A DNA stretch of 33,002 nt from Methanosarcina spelaei (GCF_002287235.1 NZ_LMVP01000357.1:1-33002); one strand, 5' to 3'; counted from the first letter of the stretch, positions 9,091 through 18,756 are shown. A program made the numbers and translations. Notes: generated by a model from the letters alone, not told the origin.

Positions 9091-10566
9091 TTATTTCTTA
9101 TAAATTATATTATATTCGCCAAGGTGTTCTCTTGCCAGTTCCCGCTTCTCCTGATGGTCTTTGAGGAACTCGTACATCTTTTCGGCTGCAAGCTGCTTGC
9201 ATGAGCCACACATCCTGGTTCCACAGACACATTCTTCTCTTATTTCCAGCAGTTCATCATCATTTTCTGCCAGGTGGAAAAGCAGCAGTTCGAAGACAGA
9301 ACATTCATCAGGTTTTCCACCCAATTTTTTTTGCTCTTCGAGGGTTACACAACCGCCGGTCTTTGCCCTTTTTACCTTTTTTGCACCTTCTTTCGGGTCG
9401 TCAGTTAGAGCAATATAACTGTCAGGGACGCTGCTCGACATCTTTCCTCCCTGCAGTCCACTCATGAAGCGGTGATAGGTAGATGCAGGAGGAATGAAAG
9501 CATAGCCTTCGAACTCAGCGGCTACTTCAGCTACAATCTCATCCAGTATTTTTCGGGTGAGTTTCCATACTTTTCTGAAAACAAAGTATTCTTCGTAACC
9601 TGAGAATTCATATGGTTTAATTTCATTAGCAAATTCCGAGACCTCTTCAAGCTCGGCCGTGAAGTATCTCTTTTTCTCAGGTTGGTTTATCTGCGAAACA
9701 AGTCTTTCCAGGAACGGATAGTCAGGAGTTTGAATTATGTCCAGGTGCTCTTCATAGAGTTTCACCTTACCCGGAATTCGTTTTTTGAGTTCCTGTAACG
9801 CTTCCTTCAGGGCTCCCTTGCCGCGCACGCTCAGGTATTTCCCGCCATTTGCGTTTTCTCTTTCCTCTACCCTGAACATGCTCATCTTGCCTGCAAGTCC
9901 TCGCGTCAGCCGAAGGTGAGGGTCCTGGTCAGGCCCTACAGGGACAACAACCGGCTTTGGTCCTCCAAATTCTTCAAGCTGTGGTTGAAGAATATCAGCG
10001 GCCTGGGTTGCTACACTTATCATATGGGAAAGGTTTGTCTCTCCCGAAAACCCATAAATAGCGCTCAATTCAGAGAAATTGATCTTGACACCGAGTTCAA
10101 ATGCGAGGTCTTTAACGCTGCCACATCCTGACTGGAAGTAAATAAGACCATCGGGCTTAAAACCGAGAGCAATAAGACTTAGTATATATTCTTCTACCCC
10201 AATTTCCCTGCATTTCTGCCAGGAAAAACCACGTACTGAGAAAGCCTCTCTGTCCGCAATCCCGACAAAAGCCGATGCTCCTCTTTGCTGGTGCCAGATT
10301 ATCTGGTCCATAACCATCTTGTGCCCGAGGTGAACTTTCCCTGAAGGCATAAAGCCGTCCATAACCGAAAAAGGGGCACCTGTCCTTATGGCCTCTGCAA
10401 TCTGTTCGTAATCACGGTGCCCGAAGATAACTCTTCTCCGCATATACATATGTGGAGAGGGGATTTCAGGAAGTACATTATCAAATGGAGAAATCCCGAA
10501 TTCTTCGAATAACTTGGAATAGTCATTAATCTCGCTTGAACTCCATGGATCAAGTTTATTAGTCAT
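9091..10566 (-). CDS. trpS: tryptophanyl-tRNA synthetase
   Basis: Class I synthetase that charges tRNA-Trp. With ATG 10566 the protein is 491 aa. HIGH-type motif [10 protein letters not shown] is at 74-83 and KMSSS at 375-379. The frame is open to 10728, but I chose 10566 because GAGGGA lies just upstream and the extra 54 residues do not look like TrpRS. The C-terminal region has cysteines 422, 446, 453 and 456 (C-x23-C-x6-C-x2-C), plus C406 and C448. This is very close to the pattern that holds a [4Fe-4S] cluster in Thermotoga maritima TrpRS (recalled as C-x22-C-x6-C-x2-C), so a metal or Fe-S site near the anticodon-recognition region is likely. A TATA-like AATATGTAAATG at 10688-10699 implies a leader of about 100 bases. 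Confidence 0.97.
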   Translation of the reverse strand: MTNKLDPWSSSEINDYSKLFEEFGISPFDNVLPEIPSPHMYMRRRVIFGHRDYEQIAEAIRTGAPFSVMDGFMPSGKVHLGHKMVMDQIIWHQQRGASAFVGIADREAFSVRGFSWQKCREIGVEEYILSLIALGFKPDGLIYFQSGCGSVKDLAFELGVKINFSELSAIYGFSGETNLSHMISVATQAADILQPQLEEFGGPKPVVVPVGPDQDPHLRLTRGLAGKMSMFRVEERENANGGKYLSVRGKGALKEALQELKKRIPGKVKLYEEHLDIIQTPDYPFLERLVSQINQPEKKRYFTAELEEVSEFANEIKPYEFSGYEEYFVFRKVWKLTRKILDEIVAEVAAEFEGYAFIPPASTYHRFMSGLQGGKMSSSVPDSYIALTDDPKEGAKKVKRAKTGGCVTLEEQKKLGGKPDECSVFELLLFHLAENDDELLEIREECVCGTRMCGSCKQLAAEKMYEFLKDHQEKRELAREHLGEYNIIYKK

Positions 10567-10869
10567 AAAGTCCCTCGTTGGCTGCCGATTTTCTGGGAAA
10601 AACTTCAGGCAGGCAGCTTTCTCTTGCTGAAAATAATTAAAGATATGAACGCAGTTCCAGCTAAATTGCTCTTTAAGAATACGTGCTAATATGTAAATGT
10701 TTATCTTCGGACAGGCAGTTAGATTCAAATGGCTTTCCAGAAGTATGAGGTTTTTAACTCTCCTTGGTTGTCATATCCCAACTAAATTCAGGTTAAAAAG
10801 AATATCAATGTACCGGAGAGAACGCCTGGGAAAAATGCTGTAAAAGGATATCCTGCAACTTATTCCTTT
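10567..10869. other. trpS promoter and leader region
   Basis: 303 bases between the radical-SAM-like gene and trpS, both on the minus strand. It holds the probable trpS TATA box near 10688-10699 and a leader of about 100 bases. I saw no riboswitch-like fold or leader peptide rich in Trp codons. Confidence 0.4.
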
Positions 10870-12096
10870 TTATTTTTCACAAACCTTTCCAAAAGGATAT
10901 GGCAGTTTTGCTCCTGCCGGAATCCTGTCAACAAACTCCATAAATTCCGGATCGTGCATCGGAGCCAGGCTTTTATGCTTCTGGAAGTAAGGGTAACCCC
11001 TGATTTTCTGCCAGGCGCTTTTTAAAGATTCTTCTTTTATACTCCCAAAACTGAAAGGCGGATAAGGACCGGCTTTTACATCTCCGTCTGCCGTTATGTG
11101 CATCCAGCGCCTGCCTTCCATTGCACCCAGCATCTGACCTTCAAAATAAGTATTCGCAAACATCCTTGGGCCATTCTGGCTGGAATTTATCCTGTGGTAC
11201 ATCTCAAGGATGCTTTTCCTGTCTTCGTCATTGAGTACAGGCTCATCCCTGGTTTTTGGCATTGCTTCCCAGACTGAAAATTCATGGACTCCGAGTTCTG
11301 ATGCAAGGTTATAGAGCGCAGGCAGTTCCTGTATATTTGAGGGAGATGCATGTGTTGTCATTACAACCATGAGCCCGGCTTCAAGTGCCAGTTTTATGGC
11401 AGAAACCGCTCTTTCGTATGCTCCCCTTGAGTTTCGGGCAGCATCATGTTTTTCAGGATCAGTTGAGTAAATGCCTACCATAAGGGAATGGAGCCCCGCA
11501 TCTTTCAGGCGAAAAGCCGTTTCTGCTGAAAAATCCGTACCCCAGGTGGAACAGTTTACTATAGCCCGCTTCTTGTCCACATACCTTATCAGCTCAAAAA
11601 CTTCTTCCCTCAGGAGAGGATCGTTTTCGGTAAATGTGATAATAAAGGTGCCGGATTCAAGGGCTTCATCGATTATTTTTTTTATAATATCCGTATCCAA
11701 TTCGTCTGCAACCGTTCCGGGTAAATATCTTGAGCTATTCTGGCGGGTAAGTTCAATGGATACGGTTTCAGGAATGTATTTTCCAAGAGCTATCTGTATT
11801 TCCGAAAAAATAAGGCGTTTAAATACCGGACTCGGGATTGGAGGGAGCCAGGCCGAAGCAATGACCCTGTCATCTTCTATGAGGGCTAATTTTTCCTCCT
11901 TGAGGCGGGAGTTCATCTTTTTCAAGATAGGGTTAAAAGCTGCTTTCAGAGTCCCGTTTGCCGTAAGCTCCGGAACATCCCCGACATGCCTCAGGTTTAC
12001 TGATAGTCCGGGAATTGAGAGAATTTCTATATTTTTCTCCTTTTTTTGAGCCTCTCTCAATGAAACTTCCGGTGAATCATCTTTTTCAAAAGTCAT
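10870..12096 (-). CDS. radical-SAM/SPASM-fold protein lacking all cluster cysteines
   Basis: A 408-aa protein that follows the radical SAM template closely but without its chemistry. The cluster loop reads LTRQNSSRYLPG (116-127): N120, Y124 and G127 occupy the CxxxCxxC positions. The SAM-binding GGEP is replaced by TENDPLLR (156-163). Later parts keep the family look: GTDFSAETAFRLKDAGLHSL (186-205), the HDAARNSRGAYERA region (217-230), and a SPASM-like tail (HITADGDVKAGPYPPFSFGS, 333-352) where cysteines would be expected but none occurs. The whole protein has only two Cys (182, 406). It therefore cannot bind the usual [4Fe-4S] clusters. The frame is intact and the ribosome binding site (GGAG before ATG 12096) is good, so this is a conserved-looking pseudoenzyme rather than a decaying gene. 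A TATA box (12129-12142) and an inverted repeat (12142-12174) lie upstream. Role unknown. Confidence 0.8.
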   Translation of the reverse strand: MTFEKDDSPEVSLREAQKKEKNIEILSIPGLSVNLRHVGDVPELTANGTLKAAFNPILKKMNSRLKEEKLALIEDDRVIASAWLPPIPSPVFKRLIFSEIQIALGKYIPETVSIELTRQNSSRYLPGTVADELDTDIIKKIIDEALESGTFIITFTENDPLLREEVFELIRYVDKKRAIVNCSTWGTDFSAETAFRLKDAGLHSLMVGIYSTDPEKHDAARNSRGAYERAVSAIKLALEAGLMVVMTTHASPSNIQELPALYNLASELGVHEFSVWEAMPKTRDEPVLNDEDRKSILEMYHRINSSQNGPRMFANTYFEGQMLGAMEGRRWMHITADGDVKAGPYPPFSFGSIKEESLKSAWQKIRGYPYFQKHKSLAPMHDPEFMEFVDRIPAGAKLPYPFGKVCEK

Positions 12097-12128
12097 TCTT
12101 TCTCCACAGATTCCTGATTTGCCTGCTG

Positions 12129-12174
12129 GATATTTATAATCAACCCTTTTTAAAACAATCTTTTTAAAAGGGTT
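12129..12174 (-). promoter_or_regulatory. promoter with inverted-repeat operator candidate
   Basis: On the minus strand GATTATAAATATCC (12129-12142) is a good archaeal TATA box, about 35-45 bases before the ATG at 12096. Directly upstream, over the BRE position, lies a perfect 9-bp inverted repeat: AACCCTTTT (12142-12150) and AAAAGGGTT (12166-12174). Its place suggests a binding site for a regulator of the radical-SAM-like gene; this is inference. Confidence 0.5.
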
Positions 12175-12436
12175 AGCTGCAAATATTCTAAAAAAAGTTT
12201 GATCACAAATTCCAACAACGACTTGGTCAGCATGATAAAATGGCGCAACGGTTTACGCAAATCTTTTCAAAAAAGGCTTGAACGAAAACAATTCAACATT
12301 TTAATTTTAGAGCCTTATCCCCAAACCCTATCCGGCGTGATCAACCGGCGCAACGGTTGAATTTAAGCAGCCCAGGCACGAAAATAAAAATAATTGGCCT
12401 GAGCTGCTTCTTAAGATTTTTAAATAAGCCTAAACC
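12175..12436. other. downstream region of aIF2-beta with a small hairpin
   Basis: No gene. AACCG-GCGCAA-CGGTT at about 12342-12357 forms a 5-bp hairpin about 80 bases after the aIF2-beta stop (minus strand). A related GGCGCAACGGTTTACGC occurs at 12241-12257. These could aid termination, but no clear T-tract follows. Confidence 0.3.
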
Positions 12437-13048
12437 TCAGGCTGCTCTCTCTGAGAAAGCGAGGTTTCCGCTGATTTTCTTTATTTTTACTTTGACCACG
12501 TCGCCTTTTGAGGCTCCGGGCACGAAAACCGTATACTTGTCTATCTTTGCAATTCCGTCGCCTTTGGACCCGACTGCATCGATCCGGAGCTCATAGGTGC
12601 CGCCTTCTTCGATGGCATCCCTGACAACTACATTGCTTACCTTTCTCTTTTTGACAGGCCTGTGAGCTCCGCAAGCAGAACATCTCAGGATAAGTACCCT
12701 GTCCACCCTGACAAGCTGGGTGTCCGGGCGTCCGCATTCCGAACACATAACGTATTCGTCCACATAAGCCTGAATGTTATCAGAGATCTGGGCTCTCGTA
12801 AACCTTCCCTGGAAGACTGCACGTGTGCCTTCTATTTTCCCTGCAGTCCCAAGCTCCCTTGTGAGATATTTCATCAAGTGGTCAGGGTCCCGGTTAAGGA
12901 TATCTGCAATATTTCCGAAGTTCTCAAGAATTGTAGTTTTTCCTTCGGAAAAGATTCTGGGCTCAGGGATTACGAATCGAGCATCCGTAGTCTCGGTGTC
13001 AGGCATCTTCGCCATTGCACGGTTCAAAAGCTCTTCGTAATCGTACAT
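12437..13048 (-). CDS. translation initiation factor aIF2 beta subunit with TRAM domain
   Basis: Beta subunit of the archaeal aIF2 heterotrimer that brings Met-tRNAi to the ribosome. The 203 aa contain the aIF2-beta/eIF5 fold (about 20-100), a C4 zinc knuckle (C102, C105, C123, C126: CSECG and CSACG), and then a C-terminal TRAM domain (about 148-203, [20 protein letters not shown]). TRAM is an RNA-binding module, and its fusion to this factor is known from methanosarcinal archaea. The gene starts 35 bases after the L10e stop, so the two are almost surely one operon. Confidence 0.96.
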   Translation of the reverse strand: MYDYEELLNRAMAKMPDTETTDARFVIPEPRIFSEGKTTILENFGNIADILNRDPDHLMKYLTRELGTAGKIEGTRAVFQGRFTRAQISDNIQAYVDEYVMCSECGRPDTQLVRVDRVLILRCSACGAHRPVKKRKVSNVVVRDAIEEGGTYELRIDAVGSKGDGIAKIDKYTVFVPGASKGDVVKVKIKKISGNLAFSERAA

Positions 13049-13083
13049 GTTATTGCTCCTTTTGATATTAACAGTTTAACTGA

Positions 13084-13908
<825 letters not shown>

Positions 13909-15045
13909 TTAGTGGTTTATAAGGTTTATTGCTGGTTCAGGGTATTTCTCCAGAAATCCTGCAAGGAGCCCAAAACAGCCTGAAAGCATCATGCTCCCGA
14001 AAGGCGCAGCAAAATGCAGTTTATTTGATATCTCTTCTCGGATTTCGGATTCCGAAACCTTCTCAAGCTTTTCTCTTTTTGGGCCCGTAACAAGTATAGA
14101 TCTAACCTGCTCAAAGCTAATTTGTTCAAAACCTGGAGTTTCCCTTCTATATGCACCATGCCCTCCGTCTTCGAAAACGTCGTCAAAACCAAGTTTTCCG
14201 TCGGCAAGCCTTATAATGTAGTCCTGGAGTTTTTCAGGACTCATGAGGGAAGTATGGTGCTCAAAAACGGCCATGATCCTGTTTTCGTTCACAAGCGCTC
14301 CCAGTGTATGCCCATTTCCTATATTAACCACAACACACGGCTGTACAGCCGCAGGATCGGTAAGTGCTCCGAAGATGGCTGCAGGCCCGGTATCCATGAA
14401 AACTGCCCTTGTTTTCCGGTTTCCAGCGGTTTTGAGAAGGGAATCTGCCTGGGCCTTCATTCGGGTAAAAGCCTCAGGAATTTCTTCGGGCCTGTAAACG
14501 AAGTTCTCAAGTTCTCCTCCCTTTTCAATGAGTTCTCGAAGCAATTCAAAACGGTAGATCCTGTTGCTCTTCTCAGGAGCGTTTCCGTGGTCCTGTACTG
14601 CCACGGCATAGTTTGTCGGCATCTGAACCTCAAAGGCCGAAAGTGCAGCTGAAGTTGATTCAGGATCGAAGTCCTGCATAATAATTTCCTGCGCATTTTC
14701 TTCGGATGCAAGCTTTTTTGCTTCCGCTTCCGAGACGATTTGAATTCCGAAAGCCTTTACTTTTTCAATGTTATCATTGATAGTCAAAGCAGCTTTTTCA
14801 GTAGCATATACCCGAAAACCTGCCTTTATATGAGTCCTGATAGCAAATGTTGAGGGGCCTCCTCCCATTATGTTTCCGGTAAACACTATTGTTTTTCCCT
14901 TTTTGGTAGCTTTCCGTACTTTTTTCGCAATTATCTGGGTAGGAGCAGGCATGACCATAAGCAGGCTATTTTCCACCTCTTTTTCTGAATTGAAGTACAG
15001 AATATCCTGAGTACCCGTTCCTACATCCACTGCAAGTATAAGCAT
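13909..15045 (-). CDS. DUF1786 family protein, actin-like ATPase fold
   Basis: A 378-aa soluble protein of the DUF1786 family, which is found in methanogens and a few bacteria and is often loosely labelled as related to pyruvate formate-lyase activation. It shows an ASKHA-type (actin/hexokinase) phosphate-binding pattern: AVDVGTGTQDILYF at the N-terminus, VFMDTGPAAIFGAL in the middle and VVNIGNGHTLGALV later. That suggests nucleotide binding; the substrate is unknown. No ribosome binding site precedes ATG 15045, but a TATA-like element on the minus strand (TTTTAATATC, 15066-15075) lies about 26 bases upstream, as expected for a leaderless mRNA. The 3' neighbour is rpl10e, 303 bases away. Confidence 0.85.
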   Translation of the reverse strand: MLILAVDVGTGTQDILYFNSEKEVENSLLMVMPAPTQIIAKKVRKATKKGKTIVFTGNIMGGGPSTFAIRTHIKAGFRVYATEKAALTINDNIEKVKAFGIQIVSEAEAKKLASEENAQEIIMQDFDPESTSAALSAFEVQMPTNYAVAVQDHGNAPEKSNRIYRFELLRELIEKGGELENFVYRPEEIPEAFTRMKAQADSLLKTAGNRKTRAVFMDTGPAAIFGALTDPAAVQPCVVVNIGNGHTLGALVNENRIMAVFEHHTSLMSPEKLQDYIIRLADGKLGFDDVFEDGGHGAYRRETPGFEQISFEQVRSILVTGPKREKLEKVSESEIREEISNKLHFAAPFGSMMLSGCFGLLAGFLEKYPEPAINLINH

Positions 15046-15142
15046 AAATGTGCATTGGTTAGTAAGATATTAAAACATAGGCAAGCAAGTGAAAGTAAGC
15101 AGGGCATTGGAGAGCAGAACCCTATACGAAATTTGCCAGAAT

Positions 15143-15266
15143 ACTGAGTTAGTTAGAAATACTGAATTAGTTAGAAATATTGAGTTAGTCAGGAATACTA
15201 ATTTAGTTAAAATATTGAGTTAGTTAGAAATAATGAGTTAGTTAGAAATAATGAGTTAGTTAAGAT
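15143..15266. repeat. 18-bp tandem array
   Basis: Seven copies of an 18-bp unit of the form ACTGAGTTAGTTAGAAAT, one copy 17 bp, with a few substitutions. Intergenic, upstream of the DUF1786 gene and downstream of the debranching enzyme gene. No protein or RNA function is evident. Confidence 0.9.
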
Positions 15267-15459
15267 GCCTGGTTGGTCAGAACTCATCAGTCAAGGCTGG
15301 ACCAAAATATAATTTCCTGAAATATAATTATAGAACGCCGTTATGCAAGTTAGGATGGATAGTTCTCTTCACAAAAGAATCAGTTTGAATTATAAGCACT
15401 TCTTTTCGACTCTATGCAAATCCTTAATTTAATCTGGATCTGATCTTGAAGTTCGTTAT

Positions 15460-15575
15460 ATTGTAAAACTCGTGTTGTAAAATTGATTGTATTGTAAAAC
15501 TGAATGTATTGTAAAACTGAATGTATTGTAAAACTGAATGTATTGTAAAACTCATTTTATTGTGAAACTCATTTT
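15460..15575. repeat. 17-bp tandem array, ATTGTAAAA family
   Basis: Seven copies of ATTGTAAAACTGAATGT and variants; the middle three are identical, the second copy lacks three bases, and the last two end in CTCATTTT. The first nine bases match the unit of the array at 32891-33002, which has the same 17-bp period. Confidence 0.9.
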
Positions 15576-15815
15576 ATTCCTTATTGTAGGAGTTATCAAG
15601 ATTGATTCTCATGATCAAAAATTGATTAATAACTCAAGTCAAGTACAGGATTTAAATAAGCAAATCCTGCGTCTTGAGATCAGTTCGTAACTATGTAATG
15701 GCAGTTCACCACATACCCACGCTTCTTAAATACAACACCTAAGGGTATTTTCACGGTTGGTATTTTCACGGTTTTTTGACTATCAAAAGTAAAGGCTACA
15801 CAAGCAACTCCATTT
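15576..15815. other. spacer downstream of the debranching enzyme gene
   Basis: AT-rich, no credible gene. The phrase ATTTTCACGGTT occurs twice near 15749-15774 (GGTATTTTCACGGTT repeated), after the debranching enzyme stop on the minus strand. No clear terminator. Confidence 0.3.
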
Positions 15816-17795
15816 TCAAGGTTTGATCCCAAGTACATCCTCTACATATGCCCTTAAAATTTCTGCAACGCTCCAGGCCTGGGCGATACATCCGCCTGGA
15901 GAGTGAGGGTAGTCACCGTCAAACACTTCGGAAATGGAGCCAATACCTGCTATTTCAAGCTGCATATCAAAACCCTCGAGGAGAGTCCGCATATTCTCAA
16001 GACTATCTTCCGAATAATTATTGATTTTCCTGTAAGCTTTCACATAAGCTCCAAGAAGCCAGGGCCAAACGGTTCCGTTATGGTAGGCTGCGTCTCTGGT
16101 TAAGGCGTCTCCGTGATACTGTCCTTTATATAAGGAGTGGTCTCTCGAAAGACTTCTAAGCCCAAAAGGGGTCAAAAGGTCTTTTTCAACTCTGTCCACA
16201 ATCGCTTTTTCCTTCTCAGGAGAAAGCATAGTATAAGGTAGGGATACGGCAAAGATCTGATTAGGTCGGATTGCAGGGTCTTTAATCTCGTTTCCTGTTT
16301 CATCCTTATATACCAGGTCGAAGAGACAGTTAGTTTCCGGATTCCAGAAAGTGTTCTCAAAACTCGAGACAACACCACTTGCAAGAGTTTCGTATGGAGA
16401 GATCTCTTCGCCGAGAAGAGTGCCAAGATAAGAAGCAGTTTTCAGGGCATTATACCAGAGAGCATTTATCTCACAGGCTTTACCTGCTCTTGGGGTGACT
16501 GCCCATTCTCCGACTTTAGCGTCCATCCAGGTTAGCTGGGGTCCCTGATGGATGAGATAATCTGGATCCATGCCAATTCCAAAATCCGTGCCTGTAAAAT
16601 AATGATCTATAATGTTAACTACTGTGTCCCAGATATCCGAGAGAAAGAGAAAATCGTTTGTATATGCGAAATAGCGGCTAAGGGCATGAATAAACCAGAG
16701 AGAAGCGTCCACTGTATTGTAAATTGGCTCTCCTCCGAAAGCCGGGAAAGTGTTAGGGATTAAGCCTCTCCTACAGTACCTGGCAAAGTAATCGAGAACT
16801 GTTCTTGCTTCCTCGAAACGATAAGGAACTAAAAGCAAGCCAGGCAAAGTAATCATGGTGTCCCTTCCCCAGTCAGAATACCAGTGATACCCGGCAATTA
16901 TCGTATCCTCACCTGAAATATGACTTCTCACTACGAAAGTATCAGTCGCCCTGATAAGTTTAAGAGCAAAAGGATCAATAAGTTTCGAATCAAGAGCAAG
17001 AAGGTTCTGCCGATTTGCTTCCCTGGTACGGAGTTTATCAATTTGCTTGAGATTAAGAGAAGAAATATTTTCTGTTGAAGCAGCAACAAAAAAACGGAAA
17101 TTTCCCAATCCTAGCTTGCCTTCAAAATAACCCGGACTGAAGTTATCTTCCTCAGAGTTAAGCCCTCGTTCTTTCTCAGTGTCATACTCTAAGTTATAGT
17201 ACCATGTGGGATCAGGATGATACTGGAGATCGGATGAAAGCGAGAAAGTAAAACCGTTAGAACTTGCCAGTTCTGCTCCACCAGGAGTAGCTTCCTGGGT
17301 AAATGAAAGGTATGCGGCGCGGGCAGTGAGATTAAAGTCTCTTGAACTTACCAGAGGAAAGATTCTTAGTAAAGCTTCCTCTTTTTTGGATTCTATATCA
17401 TAGAGGACACAGGTTGTGTTACTGTTGCGAACCATGAAGACTGTTTTCTTTAAGGTTAAATCATTTACATGATAAACCCAGGTAGGAAATGGATTTTGAG
17501 AGAATTCTGAAAGATAATTAAAACCTGTAGGGGAAATAGTGCCTGGATATCTATGAGTTGCGAGTTTATAAGTTTCTTCGTCGGTAGAAATTTCCTCATC
17601 AAGGGAAGAAAGTATCAAATATCTTCCTGGATAATTCTCCGGAGCTGCTACAAGCAGTCCGTGATAAGTCCTTGTTCTTGCGTTAATTACCGTAGAGGAA
17701 GCAAAACCTCCAAGCCCATTTCCTATAATCCATTCCTTTTTTATTCCTTCATCGTATGTCGAAAGAAAATCTGCCCCAAACCTGAACCCACTCAT
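15816..17795 (-). CDS. glycogen debranching enzyme (archaeal GDE, GH133)
   Basis: A 659-aa amylo-alpha-1,6-glucosidase of the archaeal type that removes branch points of stored glycogen. The N-terminal domain (about 1-250) starts with the family hallmark EWIIGNGLGGFASSTV and RTYHGLLVA. The C-terminal (alpha/alpha)6 barrel has YHWYSDWGRDTMITLPG (303-319), NTFPAFGGEPIYNTVDASLW (348-367) and YHNGTVWPWLLGAYVKA near the end. No signal peptide: cytoplasmic. There is no ribosome binding site before ATG 17795, but minus-strand TATTTAAT (17818-17825) lies about 26 bases upstream, so the mRNA is probably leaderless. Glycogen synthesis genes are not in the window. Confidence 0.95.
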   Translation of the reverse strand: MSGFRFGADFLSTYDEGIKKEWIIGNGLGGFASSTVINARTRTYHGLLVAAPENYPGRYLILSSLDEEISTDEETYKLATHRYPGTISPTGFNYLSEFSQNPFPTWVYHVNDLTLKKTVFMVRNSNTTCVLYDIESKKEEALLRIFPLVSSRDFNLTARAAYLSFTQEATPGGAELASSNGFTFSLSSDLQYHPDPTWYYNLEYDTEKERGLNSEEDNFSPGYFEGKLGLGNFRFFVAASTENISSLNLKQIDKLRTREANRQNLLALDSKLIDPFALKLIRATDTFVVRSHISGEDTIIAGYHWYSDWGRDTMITLPGLLLVPYRFEEARTVLDYFARYCRRGLIPNTFPAFGGEPIYNTVDASLWFIHALSRYFAYTNDFLFLSDIWDTVVNIIDHYFTGTDFGIGMDPDYLIHQGPQLTWMDAKVGEWAVTPRAGKACEINALWYNALKTASYLGTLLGEEISPYETLASGVVSSFENTFWNPETNCLFDLVYKDETGNEIKDPAIRPNQIFAVSLPYTMLSPEKEKAIVDRVEKDLLTPFGLRSLSRDHSLYKGQYHGDALTRDAAYHNGTVWPWLLGAYVKAYRKINNYSEDSLENMRTLLEGFDMQLEIAGIGSISEVFDGDYPHSPGGCIAQAWSVAEILRAYVEDVLGIKP

Positions 17796-17817
17796 GTATA
17801 CTTAATTTGAGTCGAGT

Positions 17818-17825
17818 TATTAAAT
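17818..17825 (-). promoter_or_regulatory. TATA box of the debranching enzyme gene (leaderless)
   Basis: TATTTAAT on the minus strand, centred about 26 bases before the ATG. The spacing puts the start of transcription on or next to the start codon. Confidence 0.5.
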
Positions 17826-17982
17826 AGCTGTGTGTTTGAAAAAAAGCAATGCGTTGCTGTAAACAATCAATTAATTCTTATATATTTGTGAATTCCATAC
17901 TTTTGCTATTTTGGGTAGTAATTCTATACTTTTTGTTATTTTGTAGTTATAGTCATGCATTTAACTGCTGCAACAAAAATAC

Positions 17983-17989
17983 TTTATAT
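17983..17989 (+). promoter_or_regulatory. TATA box of moaB
   Basis: TTTATAT preceded by the A-rich CAACAAAAATAC, as in archaeal BRE/TATA promoters. The start of transcription would be near 18010, giving a leader of about 25 bases that includes AAGGTGG. Confidence 0.6.
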
Positions 17990-18036
17990 CCCCTTGAAGT
18001 TTCATTGTTTAGCCTCACGACAATAAGGTGGTTTTC

Positions 18037-18576
18037 ATGAAAGAGTCCACACCGGAAATTCACAAAAAAGAAGCAAAAAAATCCTTTTCTTTTGCCTTAA
18101 TCACAATTTCGACTTCAAGATACGAAAAATACGGAAATCCGATCTCACCTGAGGACGCTGAAGACCTTTCAGGAAAAGCCATGAAGGATCTTCTCGAAGC
18201 TGCAGGCCATAAAGTTTCTTTCTACAGGCTGGTTTCCGACGAAAAAACCTCAATTACAAATGCAGTTCTTGCTGCTCTTGACAGCTCAGCAGATATTATT
18301 ATTACAAGCGGAGGCACAGGGCTTGCACCAAAAGATATTACAATCGAGTCTGTAACCCCACTTTTTGAAAAAGAAATTCCGGGCTTTGGAGAACTTTTCA
18401 GGTACAAAAGTATTGAAGATATAGGGACGTCGGTAATTCTTACCAGAGCTGTGGCAGGCGTGATTATAGGAAAAGCGGTATTTTGCCTGCCGGGGTCGCC
18501 AAACGCTGTGAAACTGGGGCTTTCTGAGATTATAATTCCTGAAGCCGGGCATATTGTCAGGCATGTGAGGGAATAA
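18037..18576 (+). CDS. moaB: molybdenum cofactor biosynthesis protein MoaB/Mog family
   Basis: 179-aa MoCF-domain protein that adenylylates molybdopterin (or acts in metal insertion) during molybdenum/tungsten cofactor synthesis. Methanogens need this for formylmethanofuran dehydrogenase. The family motif SGGTGLAPKD is at residues 91-100, and PGSPNAVKLG is near the C-terminus. I chose ATG 18037 rather than GTG 18028 because AAGGTGG (18025-18031) sits 5 bases before it and overlaps the GTG. It is divergent from the debranching enzyme gene and has no Moco neighbours here. Confidence 0.92.
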   Translation: MKESTPEIHKKEAKKSFSFALITISTSRYEKYGNPISPEDAEDLSGKAMKDLLEAAGHKVSFYRLVSDEKTSITNAVLAALDSSADIIITSGGTGLAPKDITIESVTPLFEKEIPGFGELFRYKSIEDIGTSVILTRAVAGVIIGKAVFCLPGSPNAVKLGLSEIIIPEAGHIVRHVRE

Positions 18577-18731
18577 ACCAGGTAAATTTGAGTAGGTGAA
18601 TGCCTTATAAGAGAAATAAGCTTGGGAAAGATCACAGTTACGGGGGCAAAAGGTCTTCAGCTTCCTGTAGAGAAACTATGGGGATAATAACGAAATATTG
18701 AAATAAAGAAGGAATTTTATTTCAGTCGAAT

Positions 18732-18756
18732 ACCCCGCTAGCTTGCTGCGGGGATG
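18732..18756. repeat. REP-like hairpin, partial copy
   Basis: ATACCCCGC-TAGCTTGCT-GCGGGG carries the inner stem of the REP element seen at 1-53 and 18876-18928 but not the outer TGGCGC/GCGCCA arms. It lies about 160 bases after the moaB stop. The rest of the spacer 18577-18875 has no credible gene. Confidence 0.6.

Noticed and set aside
10567-10690. trpS leader as a tRNA-sensing riboswitch or Trp attenuator
   Set aside because: No conserved T-box sequence, no run of Trp codons and no terminator-like hairpin; T-boxes are not known in archaea.
10567-10728. 54-residue N-terminal extension of TrpRS
   Set aside because: It has no family likeness and lies across the probable promoter; ATG 10566 has a good ribosome binding site.
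18600-18700. Short frame after moaB reading LGKITVTGAKGLQLPVEKLWG, faintly like the N-terminus of class II fumarase
   Set aside because: No start codon with a ribosome binding site, stops at once after the phrase, and the likeness rests on a few residues; a gene remnant is possible but not supported.
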